Source: an uncultured Eubacteriales bacterium
GTDB taxonomy: Bacteria > Bacillota_A > Clostridia > Lachnospirales > Cellulosilyticaceae
DNA: 10,049 nt
Assembly: GCA_900556665.1 (NCBI GenBank)
Contig: USPX01000055.1
Coordinates: 1 to 10,049, forward strand
Direction: 5' to 3'
In this document: piece by piece, positions 6,836-10,049 of the stretch
How the letters are laid out: every line of letters starts with the position of its first letter
How positions within the stretch are numbered: position 1 is the first letter of the stretch
Notes under the pieces: model-generated
Databases searched by the model: none
Told to the model about the DNA's origin: nothing
Seen by the model: only the letters and a program-made list of their open reading frames with translations
Made by a program: the position numbers and the translations under genes

Positions 6836-8167
6836 ATGAAAGTTATCGTTATCGGATGTACACATGCAGGAACAGCTGCAATCGTTAATACAAAAACACT
6901 TCACCCAGAAGCAGAAATTACAGTTTATGAAAGAAATAATAATATTTCATTCTTATCATGTGGGATTGCCCTTAATGTAGGTGGCGTTATTCCAACTACA
7001 GAAAGTTTATTCTATAACTCACCAGCAGGACTTGCTGAGCTTGGCGTTGTAACAAGAATGGAACACGATGTGATGAACATTGACTTCCAAAATAAACAAG
7101 TAGAAGTTAAAAACTTAGTGACAGGTGAAGTTTTCACAGATAACTATGATAAATTAATTTTAACAATGGGATCATGGCCAATCATTCCACCAATCCCAGG
7201 CATTGATGCGACAAACATTGAACTTTGCAAAAACTACAATCATGCTTTAACAATCATTGAAAAAGCTAAAACAGCTAAAAAAGTTGTAGTAGTTGGGGCA
7301 GGATACATTGGTGTAGAACTTGCAGAAGCCTTCGAAATGAAAGGAAAAGATATTACACTTATTGATGCAGAACCACGTATCATGAGTAAATACTTAGATC
7401 AAACATTTACAGATAAAGCAGAAGAAGCTTTCACATCACACGGCATTAAATTAGCATTAGGTGAAAAGGTTCAAAAATTCGAAGAAAATGCTGGCAGTGT
7501 ATGCGGCGTTGTAACAGATAAAGGAACTTATGAAGCAGACCTTGTAGTATTATGTATTGGATTTAGACCAAATACTGCACTTGTTAAAGATAAATTAGAA
7601 ACACTTCCAAATGGTGCAATCGTAGTGGATGACTATATGGAAACAAGTGAAAAAGATGTATTTGCAGCAGGAGATTGCTGTATGGTACGTTACAATCCAG
7701 CAGGAGATAACAGATATATCCCACTTGCAACAAATGCAGTACGTATGGGAACAATCATTGCCCACAATATCAAAGAGAAAAAACTTAAATACATGGGTAC
7801 ACAAGGAACATCAGGTATTAAAATTTATGATTTAAATATTGCTTCAACAGGTATGACAGAAGAAATCGCAAAAGCAACAACATCTATGAACATTGCATCA
7901 TGCGAAATCACAAGCACACATAGACCAGAATTCATGGTAACATTTGAAGAAGTAACATTAAAAATCGTTTATGATGCAGATTCAAGACGTGTCCTTGGTG
8001 GACAAATCGTATCTAAATATGATTTAACTGAAATGATGAATACACTTTCAGTAGTAATTCAAAATAAGATGACTGTGGAGGAGCTTGCGCTTACAGACTT
8101 CTTCTTCCAACCACATTACAATAGTCCATGGGGATTATTAAACCAAGTTGCCCTTAAGGCGTTATAG
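6836..8167 (+). CDS. nox: NADH oxidase / CoA-disulfide reductase family flavoprotein
   Basis: Cytosolic FAD- and NAD(P)H-binding oxidoreductase with a single redox-active cysteine; close relatives reduce O2 to water (NADH oxidase), peroxide, or CoA disulfide. The N-terminal FAD motif VIVIGCTHAGTAA (3-15) contains His10 of this family. The active cysteine is Cys42 in SFLSCGIAL. The NAD motif is GAGYIGVELAE (starting at G154), and the second FAD motif FAAGDCC contains Asp280. A dimerisation domain forms the C-terminus, which ends NSPWGLLNQVALKAL. The start is ATG 6836, eight bases after TGGAGG (6822-6827); an in-frame ATG at 6821 would swallow that ribosome binding site. The protein has 443 aa, normal length. 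In an anaerobe its likely job is removing oxygen or peroxide, which fits the Fur/PerR-like box in its promoter. Exact substrate cannot be fixed from sequence. Confidence 0.9.
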   Translation: MKVIVIGCTHAGTAAIVNTKTLHPEAEITVYERNNNISFLSCGIALNVGGVIPTTESLFYNSPAGLAELGVVTRMEHDVMNIDFQNKQVEVKNLVTGEVFTDNYDKLILTMGSWPIIPPIPGIDATNIELCKNYNHALTIIEKAKTAKKVVVVGAGYIGVELAEAFEMKGKDITLIDAEPRIMSKYLDQTFTDKAEEAFTSHGIKLALGEKVQKFEENAGSVCGVVTDKGTYEADLVVLCIGFRPNTALVKDKLETLPNGAIVVDDYMETSEKDVFAAGDCCMVRYNPAGDNRYIPLATNAVRMGTIIAHNIKEKKLKYMGTQGTSGIKIYDLNIASTGMTEEIAKATTSMNIASCEITSTHRPEFMVTFEEVTLKIVYDADSRRVLGGQIVSKYDLTEMMNTLSVVIQNKMTVEELALTDFFFQPHYNSPWGLLNQVALKAL

Positions 8168-8171
8168 GAAG

Positions 8172-8398
8172 TACTTTTAAGGTAAAGGCGGAATGAATGG
8201 AGGTGTTCCTACGACTACAAACTTCAGTTATTAAGAGAGTCTAAGCTCATTTTTTCAATAAACGCGCTGAACTCGCTTCGCTCAAACAGCAGCGCTAAAA
8301 CCTATTGAAAAAATTCGCTAAGACTCTCTAAGATAACCTACGAAAAGTAGTCTACGGAACACCTCCATTCATTCCTCTTACTATAAAAGCACTACTGG
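8172..8398. repeat. Long-hairpin element, copy A
   Basis: A ~227-base imperfect palindrome beginning four bases after the oxidase stop codon. The outer stem is 20 perfect base pairs (8190-8209 with 8356-8375). Inner stems are AGAGAGTCT (8234-8242) with AGACTCTCT (8321-8329), ATTTTTTCAATA (8249-8260) with its complement (8303-8314), and GCGCTG (8264-8269) with CAGCGC (8290-8295). The 20-base loop contains CTCGCTTCGCTC. The ends are near-complementary (AGTACTTTTA at left, with GCACT following TAAAA at right). No open reading frame or transposase is present. It looks like a MITE-like or REP-like family, or a structured RNA; in the oxidase transcript it could act as a 3' stabiliser. Identity with a named family is not established. 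Confidence 0.8.
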
Positions 8399-8506
8399 AT
8401 CGACGTGGTGCGTGGTTGAAACAAGAAACAAATTGGTCTTTAAGGAGAACTAGTAAGGTAGCTAGGTAACCTATGAAGATAGTTTATAGAGCAAACTCTT
8501 AGGTGA

Positions 8507-8741
8507 TACTTTTAAGGAAGTTCGGACTGAATAGAGGGGTTCCTACGGCTACGAACTCCGGTTATTAAGAGAGACTAAGCTCATTTTTTCAATAAATGCG
8601 CTGAACTTATTACACATACGCTTTGCTTAGACAACAGCGCTAAAAACTATTGGAAAAATTGCTAAGACGTTCTATATGAATTTCTGGAAATAGTCTACGG
8701 AAGCCCTCTATTCAGCCTGTTTCCCGTAAAATGACTACTGG
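8507..8741. repeat. Long-hairpin element, copy B
   Basis: Second copy in the same orientation, 108 bases after copy A, sharing the left end TACTTTTAAGG and the right end ACTACTGG. The outer stem pairs 8524-8543 with 8699-8717. ATTTTTTCAATA (8583-8594) pairs with its partner (8648-8659), with one wobble, and GCGCTG (8598-8603) pairs with CAGCGC (8635-8640). The loop is 31 bases and unlike that of copy A. Three outer-stem pairs differ from copy A by matched changes on both arms, while two have become mismatches. It is therefore diverged but still foldable. The stretch between the copies (8399-8506) holds nothing I recognise. Confidence 0.8.
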
Positions 8742-8789
8742 GTTAAGCTTTAAAGATAAAAACTTATAAGATGACTAATGAGATAACTA

Positions 8790-8804
8790 TATAGTAATAC
8801 TATA
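8790..8804. promoter_or_regulatory. Palindrome TATAGTAATACTATA upstream of the BFD-like gene
   Basis: A perfect 7-1-7 palindrome about 86 bases before the small ferredoxin-like gene, in the AT-rich stretch following element copy B. It has the geometry of an operator, but I find no convincing -35/-10 pair around it and it does not fit the Fur or PerR consensus. In so AT-rich a region chance is possible. The remainder of 8742-8874 shows nothing else. Confidence 0.25.
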
Positions 8805-8889
8805 AATATATAACTGTCCTTTTAAATACAGATTATGGTATTGAAGAGGATTTTTGAGAAGAGATTTAGTGAGTAGAAGGAGAATGAAT

Positions 8890-9066
8890 ATGAGTAAAGA
8901 AGTATGTCTTTGTAAACATATTACAGAAGAAACTATTGTAGAGGCAGTTAAAAATGGTGCTGATACTTTAGAAAAAGTGAAAGAAACTACAAAAGCGGCA
9001 GCTGGGTGTTGCAAAGGTAGAAGATGTGCTGATAAAATAGAAGAGATTATTGCAGAAAATAAATAA
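8890..9066 (+). CDS. BFD-like [2Fe-2S]-binding small protein
   Basis: A 58-aa stand-alone Fer2_BFD domain. Cys6-x-Cys8 near the N-terminus and Cys41-x4-Cys46 in GCCKGRRC are the expected [2Fe-2S] ligands; Cys40 is an extra cysteine. The second motif is of the C-x-G-R-x-C type seen where BFD domains serve flavin dehydrogenases, rather than the C-x2-C of bacterioferritin-associated ferredoxin. Such proteins pass electrons to or from FAD enzymes. The preceding intact gene on this strand is a NADH oxidase, but about 720 bases lie between them, so a partnership is only suggestive. ATG 8890 is chosen because AAGGAG (8877-8882) sits seven bases ahead; an upstream in-frame TTG at 8854 has poor spacing from its only candidate site. 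Complete and apparently intact. Confidence 0.85.
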   Translation: MSKEVCLCKHITEETIVEAVKNGADTLEKVKETTKAAAGCCKGRRCADKIEEIIAENK

Positions 9067-9094
9067 TAAGTAAATAATAGTTTTATATTATCTA

Positions 9095-9111
9095 TTATAT
9101 TTAAAATATAA
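9095..9111. other. AT-only palindrome in the convergent spacer
   Basis: TTATATTT-A-AAATATAA is a perfect 8-1-8 palindrome between the BFD-like gene and the convergent helicase-loader gene. It could end transcription from either side, but it has no GC pairs and no loop, so it would be a poor terminator. The rest of 9067-9185 is simply AT-rich. Confidence 0.25.
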
Positions 9112-9185
9112 TTATTTCATTATTTCACCAAAAAACATCTATTATAATTTAACCATTATCTTAATCTAATATATATTCTTATCTA

Positions 9186-9989
9186 TCATTCATACATCCT
9201 ATAATTAAGATCTCTTCCCCTAAGCTCAACAATCCTACCCTTACTCATCTCAACCAACCTGCTACCCAAAGCCTCATCAATACCAAGCAACCTATCAACA
9301 CCACACTCACTACTAATAATAACCGGCAAATTATTAAAATACCTGTGATTTATAAGCTCAAACATAATATTTATATCACTATCAGTAATCTTACCCTTAA
9401 ACAAATCATCAACAAAAAGTACCCTAGCATTTTTATACCTGTTCATAACCTTATTATAATAAACACTATCCAACATATTTTGCTTAATACTAGTAATAGC
9501 ATCACGATAACCCATATAAATAATACTAACTCCCCTATCCATAAGCTCATTACAAATAGCCATACTAAGATGGGTCTTTCCAGACCCAACTTGTCCTAAA
9601 AACATAATAGAATTACACCTACTATTTTCAATGTCTAAAAACTCATTTTCATAATCCATAGCATTTTTATAACCTTTCATAGTAGCCATACTTCTAGAAA
9701 AGTCAAAATTATCAAATCTTTTATTCCTAAACTCTCTACCTATACCACTCTTTTTCAGAATGTCTTCAGCTTCTCTTAATGCCCTACATTCACATGGAGT
9801 AGCTATACCATCATCTATTATAAAAGTCATATCCCTACACTTTTTACATCTATAGTTGTCCTCTGTTTCTTCGCATTTCATCAATGGATCTTCTAATTTC
9901 TTCAACTTCTTCTGCTGTTGGCTTTCTAGTATACTCTTCATTCTCTCTTTCATTTGTATTGGCATATTTATATTGGCTATACTCTCCAC
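9186..9989 (-). CDS. DnaC/IstB-like helicase loader ATPase of a mobile element
   Basis: AAA+ ATPase resembling phage and conjugative-element DnaC-type proteins that load the replicative helicase. Up to 267 aa: cysteines CKKC (48-51) and CEC (66-68) suggest a small zinc-binding module. Then come Walker A GQVGSGKTH (132-140), Walker B VLFVDD (190-195), a sensor region IISSE (225-229) and an arginine-containing box VII GSRL (242-245). The GTG at 9989 has a good ribosome binding site (AGGAGAG, 9996-10002). However, the first 36 codons have 44% G/C at third positions, against 19% in the overlapping frame, so the true start may be ATG 9881 (residue 37), giving 231 aa. It reads opposite to all neighbours and probably belongs to a phage or integrated element beyond 10049. 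Function is confident; start is not. Confidence 0.85.
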   Translation of the reverse strand: MESIANINMPIQMKERMKSILESQQQKKLKKLEDPLMKCEETEDNYRCKKCRDMTFIIDDGIATPCECRALREAEDILKKSGIGREFRNKRFDNFDFSRSMATMKGYKNAMDYENEFLDIENSRCNSIMFLGQVGSGKTHLSMAICNELMDRGVSIIYMGYRDAITSIKQNMLDSVYYNKVMNRYKNARVLFVDDLFKGKITDSDINIMFELINHRYFNNLPVIISSECGVDRLLGIDEALGSRLVEMSKGRIVELRGRDLNYRMYE

Positions 9990-10049
9990 TTTCTTCTCTC
10001 CTATTCTTAACCCCTATTTCATAAGCTTTTAAATCTTCATAACTTCTAA
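9850..10049 (-). CDS. 3' end of an unidentified gene upstream of the helicase loader (partial)
   Basis: An open frame enters from the right edge of the window and stops with TAG at 9850-9852, giving about 66 residues. It includes NERENEEYTRKP and ends in the charged, helix-prone EEVEEIRRSIDEMRRNRGQL. Third-position G/C is about 19% over the shared stretch, as expected for real genes here and lower than for the helicase-loader frame in the same bases. A DnaD-like replication protein often precedes such loaders in phages, but the visible tail is too short and too simple in composition to say so. It overlaps the loader gene by 140 bases, or by 32 if that gene starts at 9881. Confidence 0.45.
   Translation of the reverse strand, partial: RSYEDLKAYEIGVKNRREESGEYSQYKYANTNERENEEYTRKPTAEEVEEIRRSIDEMRRNRGQL

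Noticed and set aside
8172..8741. CRISPR array or tandem-repeat array
   Set aside because: Only two long, diverged palindromes are present, without short regular repeats or spacers and without cas genes.
9345..9599. Plus-strand reading frame of 84 codons
   Set aside because: It is antisense to the helicase-loader Walker region, with low-complexity I/N/T/S composition and no ribosome binding site; a shadow of the real gene.

Overview
The window looks like chromosomal DNA of a low-GC, obligately anaerobic Firmicute of the Clostridia (Lachnospirales-like; Cellulosilyticum is only a guess from memory). Signs are the AT-rich wobble positions, strong AGGAGG-type ribosome binding sites, sigma-A promoters, BirA boxes of Firmicute type, and a biotin synthase carrying substitutions expected of anaerobes. 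Nearly everything reads on the + strand; the last kilobase reads on the - strand.

Positions 1-1755: a promoter and an antibiotic-resistance-type ABC-F ATPase gene (Lsa/Vga/CplR-like), broken by a frameshift inside its second Walker B/D-loop region and followed by a strong terminator. Positions 1756-6594: a biotin operon with its own promoter embedded between two BirA-like operators, then bioB, bioA, an unrecognised six-helix membrane protein, bioW and bioF, closed by a strong intrinsic terminator. The set BioW-BioF-BioA-BioB would turn imported or scavenged pimelate into biotin, but the dethiobiotin synthetase gene bioD is not in the window. The membrane protein occupies a bioD/bioY-like slot and may be an ECF-type substrate-binding (S) component for pimelate, biotin or an intermediate. 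BioB lacks the cysteine equivalent to E. coli Cys97 and has extra cysteines, which suggests the anaerobic 'type II' enzyme.

Positions 6595-8167: a single NADH oxidase-type flavoprotein gene with a clear extended -10 promoter. A near-perfect Fur-type box overlaps its -35 and spacer, and a pair of related 13-bp palindromes flanks the promoter. Positions 8168-8889: about 720 bases without genes, mostly two copies of a ~230-base element that folds into one long hairpin. The copies differ by base changes that compensate each other across the stem. Positions 8890-9066: a tiny BFD-like [2Fe-2S] protein, possibly a redox partner of the oxidase or of another flavoenzyme.

Positions 9067-10049: an AT-rich convergent spacer, then on the - strand a phage/mobile-element-type DnaC-like helicase loader. 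Its 5' end overlaps the 3' end of another reading frame that runs off the window. This looks like the edge of an integrated element.
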